Shown: positions 8,555-18,160 of the stretch, in pieces
Layout of the letters: each line of letters starts with the position of its first letter
Numbering within the stretch: the stretch's first letter is position 1
NCBI RefSeq assembly: GCF_009758125.1
Contig: NZ_WRXO01000001.1
Coordinates: 124,001-188,000 of the forward strand
Length of the DNA: 64,000 nucleotides
Origin: Chitinophaga oryziterrae
GTDB lineage: Bacteria > Bacteroidota > Bacteroidia > Chitinophagales > Chitinophagaceae
Reading direction: 5' to 3'
Notes under the pieces: model-generated
Told to the model about the DNA's origin: nothing
What the model saw: the letters and a program-made list of their open reading frames with translations, nothing else
Database searches by the model: none
Program-made: the position numbers and the translations under genes

Positions 8555-11500
8555 CTAGAAAATATATCGTAGTCCCAGCTGGAGCTGCCATCTGGAAGGC
8601 AGGTCGGGGCTGGTCGTGAAGGTGTTTTTCTGGGAAGGGTCGAACTGGTAGATGGTTTTGCCATTGGTGTCTTTGCCGGCATAGGTAAGGGGCTGATAGT
8701 AGCCGGTAGTACTGGCATATTTACGTAATCCCCATTTACTGCTGATCAGGTTACCCAGGTTCACCACGTCCAGGCTTACCTGGAATGTATTACCGCTGCT
8801 TTTGAACTTGAAGTCCTGCAGAATGCGAAGGTCCAGTTGACTGAACCATGGGGTTACCCCTGCATATTTGCCGGTATACTGTCCGCGGTGTTTGCTCAGA
8901 TATTTATCCTGTCCGATGAAGGCTTCCAGCGCAGCACCTTGTGCAGCGGCATCCTGTACATTTCCTTCAACATCTGTTAAAGGGGCAAAGTTCATCTGTC
9001 CGATTTCTGCCCTGGTAGGCACATACATCAGGTCATTGGCAGCAGAACCATCATTGTTCAGGTCTCCTCCATATACATAAGAGAAGCGGTTACCGCTGGT
9101 CCAGTTGCTGAAAAAGGAAATGATAGTCGCATATTTGCCGCTGCCATATTCGAATTTCCTGATACCTGCCAGTACGATGCGGTGAGTGTTGCCATACAGG
9201 GACGTAGATTCTACCGCTTTATTGGCATTGCCAATTACAGGGTTACGGTCGAAAGCATCCCCTGAAATCTCTGCGGAGATAGAGCTGGCATCTTTAGCGA
9301 TGAGATAATTATATCCCAGCATCAGGAAGTAGCCCTTTCTGAATGTCTGCTGGGCCTGGAATGAGGTGTTGAAGGAATAGCCGATTTTTGTGTTGGTGAA
9401 CACATAGGTGGATGTATTGCCTTTATCGCTTGCCAGGTATACGTTACGGTTATCACCAGTACTGGAATTCAATACACCGGTGGGGGTACCTAATCCGTAA
9501 TCACGCACCATCATTGAGTTTACATCTTTGGAATAAGCCACATCTGCTGTTAAGATGGTCCCTGTTGGCAGTTTGTAATCCAGACCGATATTAGATCGCC
9601 ATATCTGTGGCCATTTGAAATTACGCGCTGTTACATTGTAATAACCCGTAAATGGGTTACCGATGGCATTACCCACCCATACAAAAGGGAAACGGCCGGT
9701 GAACAGACCTGTACCACCTCTCAGCTGCACTGTTTTATCTCCTTTTATATCCCAGTTAAAACCTAAGCGGGGAGATACGAGGATCTTGCCGCTGGGCATA
9801 CGGGTATTATCTATTTCCTGTCCGGGGCCGTTCTTTACAGGGTTTCCGTTTTCATCGTATAATGTTAAGTTATCAGAATTGGGGACGGTAGGGGAGCCGG
9901 TTACATAGGTTCCTGCGAAGGTCCCGTCTGTATTTACGTTCGGGCTTTTATAACTGGCTTTGCCCGGGTAATAGAGTGCTTTATCAAAACGAACACCGTA
10001 AGTCAGTTTAAAGTTGCTGGCAGGGGTCCATTCGTCCTGTGCATATGCCGAAGCCTGACCAACAGTAAGGTAATACCAGGTCCACTGGTCTGCCGCCGCA
10101 CGGTTTTTATCATAGGCCACAGTGGCATCGTAAGCACCGGCAGCAGCGTTGGTGAGGAAGGTACTGATATCTACAGGTGTAAACACATCAAATCCGAAGC
10201 CGGTAAGGTTAAAGGAGTTGCCGAATTTGAACTGTTCATAGGAAGCGCCTATGGTGAGTGTATGTTTGGGTAGTACGATATTGAAGTTATCAGTTAACTG
10301 CAAAGCGTCCTGGTTCAGTACGTTATTAATGGAGAACGGTTCATAACCGGCTACTATATAAGGCGTGTTGTATTTAGTGATATTCAGCACCGGGAAAGGG
10401 GTAGAAAAAGGGTTACGCTTATCTCTGAAAGAGGTATATACTGCCCTTAGCTTATTTGAATAGGTGCTGTTGAAGTTGGATTTGAGTTCCAGGCCGAATG
10501 AGTTGAGCTTATTGACCATTTCATAACCTGAGTTTTTGAATTGCAGGGTAATGGCATCCGGTCCGCGGCGGTTAATAGCGTTAGGATGCGCTGGTTTATC
10601 CTGTTTGGCATCCAGTCCGTTATAAGTAAAGGAGAGGGTATGTTTATCACTGATGATCCAGTCGATTTTAGCCAGCCATTTATAGTTGCTGCGTTTGAGG
10701 TCATAATTCTGATAAGGACCGGTTACATAACTGTATTTATCGAACAGCAGTTTGCTTACAGCGTCCAGGTCAGATTGTAGAACGCGGGAAGTCGTTACAT
10801 CCCCTGCATTGGAATTATTCCTGGCTACATAAGCGCTGGCTCCGTCTTTTCGTTGTTCTGTTTCGAAGTTGACGAAGTAGAACAGTTTATTTTTTTTGAT
10901 GGCTCCGCCCAGTGAAAATCCTCCCTGAAAATGATCAAGTGTAGGTACGGTCAGTTTCTGACCATCTATTTTATTACCTGAAATGGCATCATTGCGGTAG
11001 AAGGCGTATACTGTTCCTGCGAATTTGTTGCTACCGCTTTTGGTAACGGTGTTGATACCTGCACCGGTAAAACCAGATTGTGTCACATCATAAGGAGCGA
11101 TGTTAATCTGTATCTGGTCAATAGCGTCCAGGGAAATAGGTTGTGCGTTTGTTTGTCCACCGGGAGTAGGGGCATCCAGTCCGAACGGGTTGTTGAACAC
11201 GGCTCCGTCCAGGGAGAAGTTGTTATACTGCCCGTTTCTACCTGCAAAAGAGATCCCGTTATAGGTAGGGGAAGCCGATGGCGTCAGGCGCAGGTAATCA
11301 TCCGCAGAGCGGGAGATAGTAGGCAGTTGACGGATTTGTGTAGCACTGATATTGGTAGAGGCGCCGGTGCGCTGATCGTTGAAAATGGTGGAGCGTCCGC
11401 TGATGACTACTTCATTGAGTTTACCTGCTGCCTCATTCAGGCGCAGATCGAGGGCGGTGTTTTGCCCCAGGTTGAGGTATATGTTGGAGGCCGTGAGTGT

Positions 11501-11779
11501 AGCGAAGCCTGTGAAAGAAACGGTAACCGTATAGGGGCCGCCTACACGAAGGTTGGGGACGAGGAAGCTACCATCAGATTTGGTAACCAATCCTTTATTA
11601 ATACCGGCATCGTTGAAGGCTACTCTCACCGTAGCGCCGGGAAGTGCTTGTCCTGCTTCATTTTTCACAATACCGCTCAGGGTGGCGGTCGTTACCTGGG
11701 CCTGGGTTTTTGCAAAAAGGAAACAATAGACCAGAAAGCACAAGACTATCTTGTTTAGATTTAGATTTGGTTGATACAT
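8555..11779 (-). CDS. Oar-like TonB-dependent receptor with carboxypeptidase regulatory-like domain
   Basis: The 1074-residue product has a signal peptide ending KTQAQ (about 1-28), a carboxypeptidase regulatory-like beta-sandwich at about 32-115 (SGIVKNEAGQALPGATVRV), a plug at about 120-250 containing NGQYNNFSLDGAVFNNPFG, and an outer-membrane barrel ending in an aromatic residue (LQLGLRYIF). This matches the Oar/OmpA-like TonB-dependent family of Bacteroidota and myxobacteria, whose substrates are mostly unknown. It has no STN domain, so it should not signal through FecR. It lies upstream of the sigma operon on the same strand but is closed off by its own terminator at 8519-8548. Confidence 0.93.
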   Translation of the reverse strand: MYQPNLNLNKIVLCFLVYCFLFAKTQAQVTTATLSGIVKNEAGQALPGATVRVAFNDAGINKGLVTKSDGSFLVPNLRVGGPYTVTVSFTGFATLTASNIYLNLGQNTALDLRLNEAAGKLNEVVISGRSTIFNDQRTGASTNISATQIRQLPTISRSADDYLRLTPSASPTYNGISFAGRNGQYNNFSLDGAVFNNPFGLDAPTPGGQTNAQPISLDAIDQIQINIAPYDVTQSGFTGAGINTVTKSGSNKFAGTVYAFYRNDAISGNKIDGQKLTVPTLDHFQGGFSLGGAIKKNKLFYFVNFETEQRKDGASAYVARNNSNAGDVTTSRVLQSDLDAVSKLLFDKYSYVTGPYQNYDLKRSNYKWLAKIDWIISDKHTLSFTYNGLDAKQDKPAHPNAINRRGPDAITLQFKNSGYEMVNKLNSFGLELKSNFNSTYSNKLRAVYTSFRDKRNPFSTPFPVLNITKYNTPYIVAGYEPFSINNVLNQDALQLTDNFNIVLPKHTLTIGASYEQFKFGNSFNLTGFGFDVFTPVDISTFLTNAAAGAYDATVAYDKNRAAADQWTWYYLTVGQASAYAQDEWTPASNFKLTYGVRFDKALYYPGKASYKSPNVNTDGTFAGTYVTGSPTVPNSDNLTLYDENGNPVKNGPGQEIDNTRMPSGKILVSPRLGFNWDIKGDKTVQLRGGTGLFTGRFPFVWVGNAIGNPFTGYYNVTARNFKWPQIWRSNIGLDYKLPTGTILTADVAYSKDVNSMMVRDYGLGTPTGVLNSSTGDNRNVYLASDKGNTSTYVFTNTKIGYSFNTSFQAQQTFRKGYFLMLGYNYLIAKDASSISAEISGDAFDRNPVIGNANKAVESTSLYGNTHRIVLAGIRKFEYGSGKYATIISFFSNWTSGNRFSYVYGGDLNNDGSAANDLMYVPTRAEIGQMNFAPLTDVEGNVQDAAAQGAALEAFIGQDKYLSKHRGQYTGKYAGVTPWFSQLDLRILQDFKFKSSGNTFQVSLDVVNLGNLISSKWGLRKYASTTGYYQPLTYAGKDTNGKTIYQFDPSQKNTFTTSPDLPSRWQLQLGLRYIF

Positions 11780-11913
11780 CTTTATATTATTGGTGATTAA
11801 TGGCTACACTTAAACAATCGGGCGGTCAATCTTTAACAACATATACAAGATACTATATTTTTTCAACCAGATTTAACAAAAAAACAACATAGAGAGAATT
11901 TTAATGTATTGGG

Positions 11914-12306
11914 TTAACGTTGTAAAAGATGTTTTAATCTTTCCTGCTGCTGGTTGCGTTTGAGTGAAAATATCTTGTGCTCTCTTTCCTTCTGATAGGT
12001 GTACTGAATGAGGAAATCAACTTTAGATATTAATAGCTTTTTATCTGCAATGATATCTATCTCTTCTAAAAGAAGATCTATGAACAGGTCCAGTGATCTG
12101 TAATCTATATTGTTCTCTTCTATGAACTTTCCCAGTTGATCTGCACTCAGACTATCAAAGAATGCTTTATCCCTGAACTTTGTTCCATGAAAAGCAGTAG
12201 CGATGATCTCCATAGCTTTTACAGGATTTTCGTTCTTCAGATCAAGGACTGCCCTGAGCGTACGTCCAAATTCTTCCACCATATCTAACATGTAATCTCT
12301 TGGCAT
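11914..12306 (-). CDS. Hypothetical 130-residue helical protein
   Basis: I do not recognise this protein with certainty. The open frame reaches 12339, but the ATG at 12306 (MPRDYMLDMVEEFGRTL) is the more natural start. The sequence is mostly helical and charged, with no signal peptide or membrane segment, and a basic, glutamine-rich tail (LKRNQQQERLKHLLQR). The head resembles the start of DUF6483-type proteins, a weak similarity judged by eye. It stands alone between the Oar-like receptor and the Old Yellow Enzyme. A short 8-bp tandem repeat and a long hairpin lie just upstream. Confidence 0.7.
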   Translation of the reverse strand: MPRDYMLDMVEEFGRTLRAVLDLKNENPVKAMEIIATAFHGTKFRDKAFFDSLSADQLGKFIEENNIDYRSLDLFIDLLLEEIDIIADKKLLISKVDFLIQYTYQKEREHKIFSLKRNQQQERLKHLLQR

Positions 12307-12346
12307 AATTGAGTGTATTAAGGTTCGAATATAGTACAAACAGCGC

Positions 12347-12370
12347 AGAGATATAGAGATATAGAGATCA
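12347..12370. repeat. Three tandem copies of an 8-bp unit (AGAGATAT)
   Basis: The unit AGAGATAT occurs three times in a row, the last ending ATCA instead of ATAT. It lies 41 bases upstream of the 12306 start codon, in the probable promoter or leader of that small gene. Confidence 0.7.
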
Positions 12371-12382
12371 GATAAGGAAGTA

Positions 12383-12442
12383 CAGGTTCTGAACAGGCTT
12401 ATCCTACGTTTAAAAACGGAGGATAAGCCTGTTCAGAACCTG
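12383..12442. repeat. Long near-perfect inverted repeat, likely a terminator
   Basis: The arms at 12383-12404 and 12421-12442 match perfectly over 22 bp. Pairing continues through 12405/12420 and, after one mismatch, 12407-12410 with 12415-12418, leaving a 4-base loop. It begins two bases past the stop codon of the Old Yellow Enzyme gene on the minus strand, so it can end that transcript. It lacks a clear T-tract, and one arm repeats the sequence GAACAGGCTT also found in the last codons of the gene. Confidence 0.75.
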
Positions 12443-12444
12443 TT

Positions 12445-13512
12445 TCAAAGCCTGTTCAATACCGGATAATCTGTATAACCGTTTGCCCCTGGTGTATAAG
12501 CCGTTGCAAAATCCGGAGCATTTAATGTTGCATTATCTGCAATACGTTTATCCAGATCAGGGTTGGCGAGAAAAGCCCTTCCAAAGGCAATCAGATCAGC
12601 GAAGCCATTGTTTAAAGTCTGTTCGGCAGTGGCAGGAGTAAGTCCGTTACAAAGTATAATAGTGCCTTTAAATGCTGCACGTATTCCATCAAGTGTTTTT
12701 TGAGGGATCTTTGCAGATACGCCAATATGGATGTAGGCGATGCCTGTTTTATCCATTTCCCGTGCAAGGTAAATATAAGTCTGGTGTACTTCTTCTTCTT
12801 CATAGGGTTGTAAATCTCCCAATGTGTTAAACGGAGAAAAGCGGATGCCTGTTTTATCTTTACCAATAGCAGCTGCAACGCCTTTGACCATTTCTATTGC
12901 TATCGCTGCACGTTTCTCTATACTTCCCCCATATTCATCAGTACGGTTATTGACGTTAGGATTTAAGAACTGTTCTATCAGGTAGCCATTGGCGCCATGC
13001 AGTTCTATACCATCAAAGCCTGCTTCAACAGCGTTTTTAGCAGCGGTGATATGTTGTTTGATCACTTCCTTTACACCTGCGGTTGTTAAGGCTATGGGTG
13101 TGGAATGATTTTGCATCCCTTTAGTATCTGTAAAGATCTGTCCTGCTGCTTTGATATCAGAAGGTCCTACCAGTTCCACTCCTTCAGGCAGATTGTCTTT
13201 ATGACCTATCCGGCCTGTATGCATTAATTGTACGAAGATTTTGCTGTTACCGGCATGCACAGCGGATGTTATTTTTTTCCAGCCATTGATCTGTTCCTGT
13301 AAGAATACACCTGGAATGCGTGGATATCCTAATCCTTCCGCAGCAGGGGCTGTACCTTCTGTTATAATAAGTCCTGCGCCTGTGCGTTGACCATAATATT
13401 CGGCCATTAATTCATTAGGAATGTTGTTGATAGCTCTGCTACGTGTCATAGGGGCCATTACCAGGTGATTCTTGAGTCCGAGTTTTGCGTATGGGGTAAG
13501 TACCTTGTTCAT
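12445..13512 (-). CDS. Old Yellow Enzyme family alkene reductase (NADH:flavin oxidoreductase)
   Basis: The 355-residue product is a full-length FMN-binding TIM barrel. It starts LTPYAKLGLKNHLVMAPMTR as in NemA/xenobiotic reductases. The substrate-anion pair is the HGAN motif (H172, N175), followed by the proton-donor tyrosine Y177 and then QFLNPNVNNRTDEYGGS. Family members reduce activated C=C bonds, nitro groups or nitrate esters using NAD(P)H in the cytosol. An AraC-type regulator is encoded 75 bases upstream on the same strand and may control it. A possible weak -7 element (GACATTTG) lies upstream of the start on the minus strand. Confidence 0.95.
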   Translation of the reverse strand: MNKVLTPYAKLGLKNHLVMAPMTRSRAINNIPNELMAEYYGQRTGAGLIITEGTAPAAEGLGYPRIPGVFLQEQINGWKKITSAVHAGNSKIFVQLMHTGRIGHKDNLPEGVELVGPSDIKAAGQIFTDTKGMQNHSTPIALTTAGVKEVIKQHITAAKNAVEAGFDGIELHGANGYLIEQFLNPNVNNRTDEYGGSIEKRAAIAIEMVKGVAAAIGKDKTGIRFSPFNTLGDLQPYEEEEVHQTYIYLAREMDKTGIAYIHIGVSAKIPQKTLDGIRAAFKGTIILCNGLTPATAEQTLNNGFADLIAFGRAFLANPDLDKRIADNATLNAPDFATAYTPGANGYTDYPVLNRL

Positions 13513-13586
13513 AATTTATAATTTTATGATACAAATGTCTGACAATGCATAAAGGGAAAATAGCCCGGATCAACTGAAAAATAGCC

Positions 13587-14561
13587 CTATTTGCCGGAAG
13601 CGTATTTTTTAGGTTTTACGCCAATGTGTTTTTCAAATAAGCGGCTGAAATGGCTCAGGTTAGAAAAGCCAAGCTGATAACCGACTTCAGAAACAGAATA
13701 GCCTGCTTGTTTTAATTTAAACGCGGCCTCTTCCATTCTTGCTTTCTGGAAATAGTTGTAAATGCTGTTACCAAATACCTGTTTGAATAAATCACGCATT
13801 TTAGTTTCACTCATGTCGGCCATTTTGGCTAGGTCCTCCAAACGGGGAGGATTACTAAGGTCTGATAACACGGCTGCTCTCACAACGAACAACTTTTCTA
13901 TATCAGCTTTGTGAACAGGTCGTTGTTGCCGCTTTAACAGCTTTTCAAATAGCAGGTATAGTAATTCCTGTACCCGGATCTTATAATAAAAGGGGCTTAA
14001 ATTGATTTCTTCTTTTGTATCGGCTAACTGATGTAATAACTTTCTCATATCCTGACTCATACTTTCATAAAACAGGAAATCAGGGGAACCGCTTGTTACC
14101 ATTTGTATCGCGTTATTGGGCTTGTCGGTACTTAACAGGGAGCTAAGGAGTGATGCCCTGATACCGACCACGGTAAAGTTGATTTCTTTATTAGCAGGGA
14201 AGCGGGTTTCTGAGTCCAGTATACTGGAAGTAATCTGTACTGCCGCATCTGTGTTTTTAGAAAACTGAATTTGTGCATGGCCGTCAATGGATAATTTGGC
14301 AAGATCTTCATTACAATGAAAGAGAATAGTAATGATGTCATGATTATCATCAGGTGCTACACATTTAAGTACAAACTCTTCTTTAAACGTATACTGATGC
14401 AGGAGCAGTTTAAACTCCGGTCCCAGGTCAATTTTACGAATACTGCCTTCTCCCAGAGAAGCTGGGATTATGAGTTTTTCCCCATCAAAAGGAATATTAA
14501 ACTTCTGTGCAAAGCTGCTTAGAAAGTTGAAATCATGATTGGCTACAAATTCGAATAACAT
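13587..14561 (-). CDS. AraC-family transcriptional regulator
   Basis: The 324-residue product has an unassigned N-terminal sensing region (1-220) and a C-terminal AraC DNA-binding domain with two helix-turn-helix units: LEDLAKMADMSETKMRDLFK, then the second motif around VSEVGYQLGFSNLSHFSRLF. The end GVKPKKYASGK is typical. It lies 75 bases upstream of the Old Yellow Enzyme gene on the same strand, so the pair may be co-expressed or the regulator may act on that gene. The inducer is not evident. Confidence 0.92.
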   Translation of the reverse strand: MLFEFVANHDFNFLSSFAQKFNIPFDGEKLIIPASLGEGSIRKIDLGPEFKLLLHQYTFKEEFVLKCVAPDDNHDIITILFHCNEDLAKLSIDGHAQIQFSKNTDAAVQITSSILDSETRFPANKEINFTVVGIRASLLSSLLSTDKPNNAIQMVTSGSPDFLFYESMSQDMRKLLHQLADTKEEINLSPFYYKIRVQELLYLLFEKLLKRQQRPVHKADIEKLFVVRAAVLSDLSNPPRLEDLAKMADMSETKMRDLFKQVFGNSIYNYFQKARMEEAAFKLKQAGYSVSEVGYQLGFSNLSHFSRLFEKHIGVKPKKYASGK

Positions 14562-14607
14562 ATGGGGCTAAATATAGGTAATTAGTAGTTGAGTTGTATA
14601 ATAAACA

Positions 14608-15759
14608 CTAATTAGATTTATAATCATATGGTACCAGTTCAGCTATTTTTTCCCATCCCCAGTATCCGCTAAAAATCATAGCCATCGGGTCTTCGCACAA
14701 TCCTTCTTTACTGAAAATACAATAGGGTTTTTGAAACCGTATCATTGATTCCTGGTAGCGGGGTCTTCTGCCCTGTGTTTTAGCATATCCTGCTTCTTCC
14801 TCTTCTTTGGTATAAGTCACCAGCAGGAAATGATCGAAGTGAAGGATGTATTTTTCAGGTATAGAATCCGACTGGCTGATTAACTCTGATGGTTTCAATT
14901 GCGCGGGCATTCTATAGTTGGCGTAACTATCATCTTCTGCATAAGCATCTCTGCTTAGCATGATCTTCGCTTCGGATGTTGCAGAGTCTTTTATATATCC
15001 TGATACCCTCTTTTTCCTGATGATCTCATTCATCGTAAATCCTTCCTCTTGTGTATCTCCCTGAATCAGCGTACGGAAGAAGTGGAGAGAGGACCCATGG
15101 TATGCTTTTTCCCGATTCTCCATCCATAGTTTTTTCTGTGCTTTCTTTTTGGTAGGCAGGTTTTCGTAAAATGCATATCCGTAGTAAGAAATGAAGTTAT
15201 GTTTTTCAGAGTTCGTATATTGTTTCAGCAGAAATCTTACCCGGTATCCCAGTGCTTTGTTTTCTACGATGAGATAATCATCACTGGTTGCCTCTAATGC
15301 GTCATCCATCTTATTATATCCTATATCCAGGATTTCATCATTCATTAGTTTACAAAGTTTGGAATTGACACTTTTTCCGATGAATGTTTCTTTAAACTTC
15401 TTGATATATGCCTCTCTGTTAGGATCGCGCTTTACTTCAAACGCTTTTAAGACAGTTGCTTTGGGTTTCATCGTGATCCTGATGCTGATATTATCATTGA
15501 TCACTTCCACATCATTAGAGATCGTTTCATACCCAACATAAGAAGCGATGAGCTGATATTTGCCTGCCGCTACATCTTTAATCGTGAAAGTGCCGTTTTC
15601 GGCAGTAGTGGCCCCTTTCATTGTATTGTTGATAAATACATTGGCAAACCCCAATGGTTTACCATCGGTTTCTGACACTACGGTGCCGCTGATCTTCACC
15701 TGTGAGTATGCCAGTAACGTTAAAGTTAAGTTAATACATATCAACAAAATCTTCCTCAT
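14608..15759 (-). CDS. Carboxypeptidase-like regulatory domain protein, secreted
   Basis: The open frame extends to 15822, but the signal peptide begins at the ATG at 15759 (MRKILLICINLTLTLLAYSQ), which I take as the start, giving 383 residues. A CarboxypepD_reg-like beta-sandwich (VKISGTVVSETDGKPLGFAN) occupies about residues 20-105. The remainder is a charged region without a family I can name; it recalls the non-barrel part of DUF5686-like proteins but is too short for a barrel. Expected location is the periplasm or outer-membrane surface. It stands between an AraC gene and a divergent S41 protease. Confidence 0.85.
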   Translation of the reverse strand: MRKILLICINLTLTLLAYSQVKISGTVVSETDGKPLGFANVFINNTMKGATTAENGTFTIKDVAAGKYQLIASYVGYETISNDVEVINDNISIRITMKPKATVLKAFEVKRDPNREAYIKKFKETFIGKSVNSKLCKLMNDEILDIGYNKMDDALEATSDDYLIVENKALGYRVRFLLKQYTNSEKHNFISYYGYAFYENLPTKKKAQKKLWMENREKAYHGSSLHFFRTLIQGDTQEEGFTMNEIIRKKRVSGYIKDSATSEAKIMLSRDAYAEDDSYANYRMPAQLKPSELISQSDSIPEKYILHFDHFLLVTYTKEEEEAGYAKTQGRRPRYQESMIRFQKPYCIFSKEGLCEDPMAMIFSGYWGWEKIAELVPYDYKSN

Positions 15760-15864
15760 AAGCAAAATAACGCGCTTATTTCCCCATAGATGCCATTTAT
15801 TCTGTGTATACCCTGTTTCCATCTGTTGATGTTCACTTTTATTCGATCTTTTCTATCTTTAATT

Positions 15865-15957
15865 ATGCAATCGATCAGACAGGCGGTATTCACGTTGCAT
15901 CCTAATGTACATTTACTGGATATTACCGGAGAGGGAATGATAATTCCTGTAAAATAA
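15865..15957 (+). pseudogene. Fossil head of a GlxA-family AraC regulator
   Basis: A 30-codon frame starts at ATG 15865 and ends at TAA 15955-15957. Its residues LHPNVHLLDITGEGM resemble the first strand and turn of GlxA-type AraC regulators, which normally read close to PPNVHLLDLSGP and run for about 320 residues. Everything after this segment is missing. A TATCTTTA box sits just upstream. I read it as a deletion remnant; a chance ORF is possible because the match is short. Confidence 0.4.
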
Positions 15958-16008
15958 GTACAGGGAACAGGCTGTCAGAAGTAAGATACTTTTTGTATTT
16001 TACTCTTA

Positions 16009-17442
16009 ATGAGAACCATCTTTTATTTACTGGCAGCTATTATTGTCGCAGGCTGTCATCGACCAGCCGGGACTACCAATCAGGAATTATCTGTAAAAGG
16101 TATGCAGGATGATCTTTCCATCCTCTGGATGTCTATTAAGGAAATACATCCGGCTTATGGTCTTTATACGCCTGTAGACAGTTTACAGAAAGTATATGAG
16201 GAAACCGTCAGGTCTATCAATGCACCTATGTCCGAAACTGATTTTATCAGTCATGTTTATCCTTTGCTGAGTCATCTGCGTTGCGGACATACACAACTCA
16301 GGCACTCTGCCGGGTATAAAAATATGAAAGAGCCTCATTTGCCTTTTGAAGTGTTGGTGCGGGACCATCATGCCTGGGTCACTACTCATCAGGCAAAAGA
16401 GCTTAATACCGGTGATGAAATATTAAGTATGAATAATACGCCTGTTGCAGAGATAATTGATCATGGATATGATTTGTATGCAGGAGACGGGTATAATGAA
16501 ACTTTCAAGGAATTATTTCTGAGCGAATATGATGGGTTTGAAGATGTCTGTAATAAATATTATCACTGGGAAGCCCCTTATCATATCGCTGTTCGTACAA
16601 AGGAAGGTCTTTTGAAAAATATTCAGCTTGAAAGATCAACAGATAACAGCATATCTGAAAAACAAGCTGATATTGATACAAGCTGGATGGAAGCAGCTGA
16701 TTTACCACTTCGGTTCTTAAAGCACTCTTCCACTGCATGGCTGGAAGTGAAGAGTTATCAGTATAGTGATACGATTGTGTTTAAAGAAGCTTTTAAGCAG
16801 ATACATACAAAAGGAATTAAAAACCTGATCGTTGATTTGAGGCATAATACAGGCGGTGATATCAGGATAGCGACTAAGTTATTGACTTACCTGGCGGATT
16901 CGTCTTTTCATATTGTCAGTGATGTAAGGTCAAGGATACCCAATCCTGCGATAAACCATTTTGAAAAATATTTTGATACTTCCCGGACTGCCAGTTTTAA
17001 TGAAGGGTTTAGTGCCGGTGAGAAGGAAGGCAGCTATTATCATATCAATTTTAAACCTGCCTTTGGAGATTTGCTTAGTACTATCGCCATTGATAGCGCA
17101 GATCATTTTAAAGGTCAGTTATTCGTTTTAATTGATGGTGCTACGTTCTCTGCAGGAGCACATTCTGCTACGGCCATTGCCGCGCAATGTAAAAACGCCG
17201 TCTTTATCGGAAGGGAAACTGCCGGGAGTGAGGATGGTTGCAGTGGTGGGACTATCCAGCATTTGACATTACCAAACACAGGGGTTGTTGTAGAGTTTCC
17301 CTGGATGCGTCTTGTCTCGGTCGCTAAACACCCGGTATTGGGGCATGGCGTTATTCCTGCTTATACAGTTGTGTATAGTGCAGAAGATATTGTGAATAAA
17401 ACAGATCTTGATATAAAGAAGGCAGTGAGCCTGATTCATTAA
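16009..17442 (+). CDS. S41-family (C-terminal processing type) peptidase, lipoprotein
   Basis: The 477-residue product has a lipoprotein signal ending IVAGC (Cys16). The C-terminal half contains the S41 tail-specific protease core: VDLRHNTGGD, then VLIDGATFSAG with the likely nucleophile Ser381, and GRETAGSEDGCSGGTIQHLT. There is no clear PDZ domain by eye, so it belongs to the lipoprotein S41 proteins common in Bacteroidota. Expected location is the outer membrane, facing the periplasm or the surface. It is transcribed away from the preceding minus-strand gene, and no operon partner is clear. Confidence 0.88.
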   Translation: MRTIFYLLAAIIVAGCHRPAGTTNQELSVKGMQDDLSILWMSIKEIHPAYGLYTPVDSLQKVYEETVRSINAPMSETDFISHVYPLLSHLRCGHTQLRHSAGYKNMKEPHLPFEVLVRDHHAWVTTHQAKELNTGDEILSMNNTPVAEIIDHGYDLYAGDGYNETFKELFLSEYDGFEDVCNKYYHWEAPYHIAVRTKEGLLKNIQLERSTDNSISEKQADIDTSWMEAADLPLRFLKHSSTAWLEVKSYQYSDTIVFKEAFKQIHTKGIKNLIVDLRHNTGGDIRIATKLLTYLADSSFHIVSDVRSRIPNPAINHFEKYFDTSRTASFNEGFSAGEKEGSYYHINFKPAFGDLLSTIAIDSADHFKGQLFVLIDGATFSAGAHSATAIAAQCKNAVFIGRETAGSEDGCSGGTIQHLTLPNTGVVVEFPWMRLVSVAKHPVLGHGVIPAYTVVYSAEDIVNKTDLDIKKAVSLIH

Positions 17443-17538
17443 AATCAACCCATCTCAGCAATGGTTTAAATCAGTTAATAGTATGAAACTTATGGAATAT
17501 TTATTATATTTATACTACAAACGCTTTACACCTGCACA

Positions 17539-18147
17539 ATGAGCTTTTTCAAAAAGATTTTTAGCAAACATGTACCGGAAACCATCAATCAACCGGCAGG
17601 GAAGACCCTTGCCAGGTTTATTGTTGAGTTTCAACAGGAGCTGAATCTGATAGAATGGGACAGTTTAAAGGATGTTGAATACGCTATGTGGCTTCCCGCT
17701 GATCAGGATGCTAAGTTTGCGGCCTCGCCTATTACCGAAAAATGGACACAGGTTTATAGTATTACAAAAGACTACTGGAGTTATATTACCGCCAATCTGT
17801 TAGAAACATTAGGATTGATAGAGAAAGGGATGTTTAGAACGGAACTGCCGGAGGAGCTTCAGGCATATGCTTTTACTACAAAAGGGGGAGAGCAGGTCAT
17901 TCTTTCCTTATCAAAGGAAAAAGGTATCAGATTACATTTTGCCAGTACTACCTCGTTAGATTCCCGTTTGCATATCCTCAATAAATTCATCCTGTACTGC
18001 AAAGCCTGGAAAGATATGATCGCACTGACCAATGAAGCGCCTGATAAGGATTTAGGTTTTGCCGGCTGGTGGGGCCTGCTGAAGAAAACATCAGAAGAGG
18101 TTGAAAAGGGTGAACCACTAGAGGGTGTTGGCAAGATTTTAAAATAA
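17539..18147 (+). CDS. Hypothetical cytosolic protein, 202 residues
   Basis: I do not recognise a family. There is no signal peptide or membrane helix. The head (MSFFKKIFSKH) is basic and amphipathic and could touch a membrane. The rest is mixed helix and strand, with a Trp/Tyr-rich middle (VYSITKDYWSYITANLLETL) and a C-terminal LGFAGWWGLLKKTSEE segment. It lies 96 bases after the S41 protease on the same strand and is convergent with the alpha/beta hydrolase 13 bases away. Normal codon use and length argue for a real gene. Confidence 0.7.
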   Translation: MSFFKKIFSKHVPETINQPAGKTLARFIVEFQQELNLIEWDSLKDVEYAMWLPADQDAKFAASPITEKWTQVYSITKDYWSYITANLLETLGLIEKGMFRTELPEELQAYAFTTKGGEQVILSLSKEKGIRLHFASTTSLDSRLHILNKFILYCKAWKDMIALTNEAPDKDLGFAGWWGLLKKTSEEVEKGEPLEGVGKILK

Positions 18148-18160
18148 CCATTTCCATACT

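Noticed and set aside
11078..11758. Plus-strand ORF of 226 codons opposite the Oar-like receptor
   Set aside because: Antisense to the carboxypeptidase-like and plug domains; composition is not protein-like.
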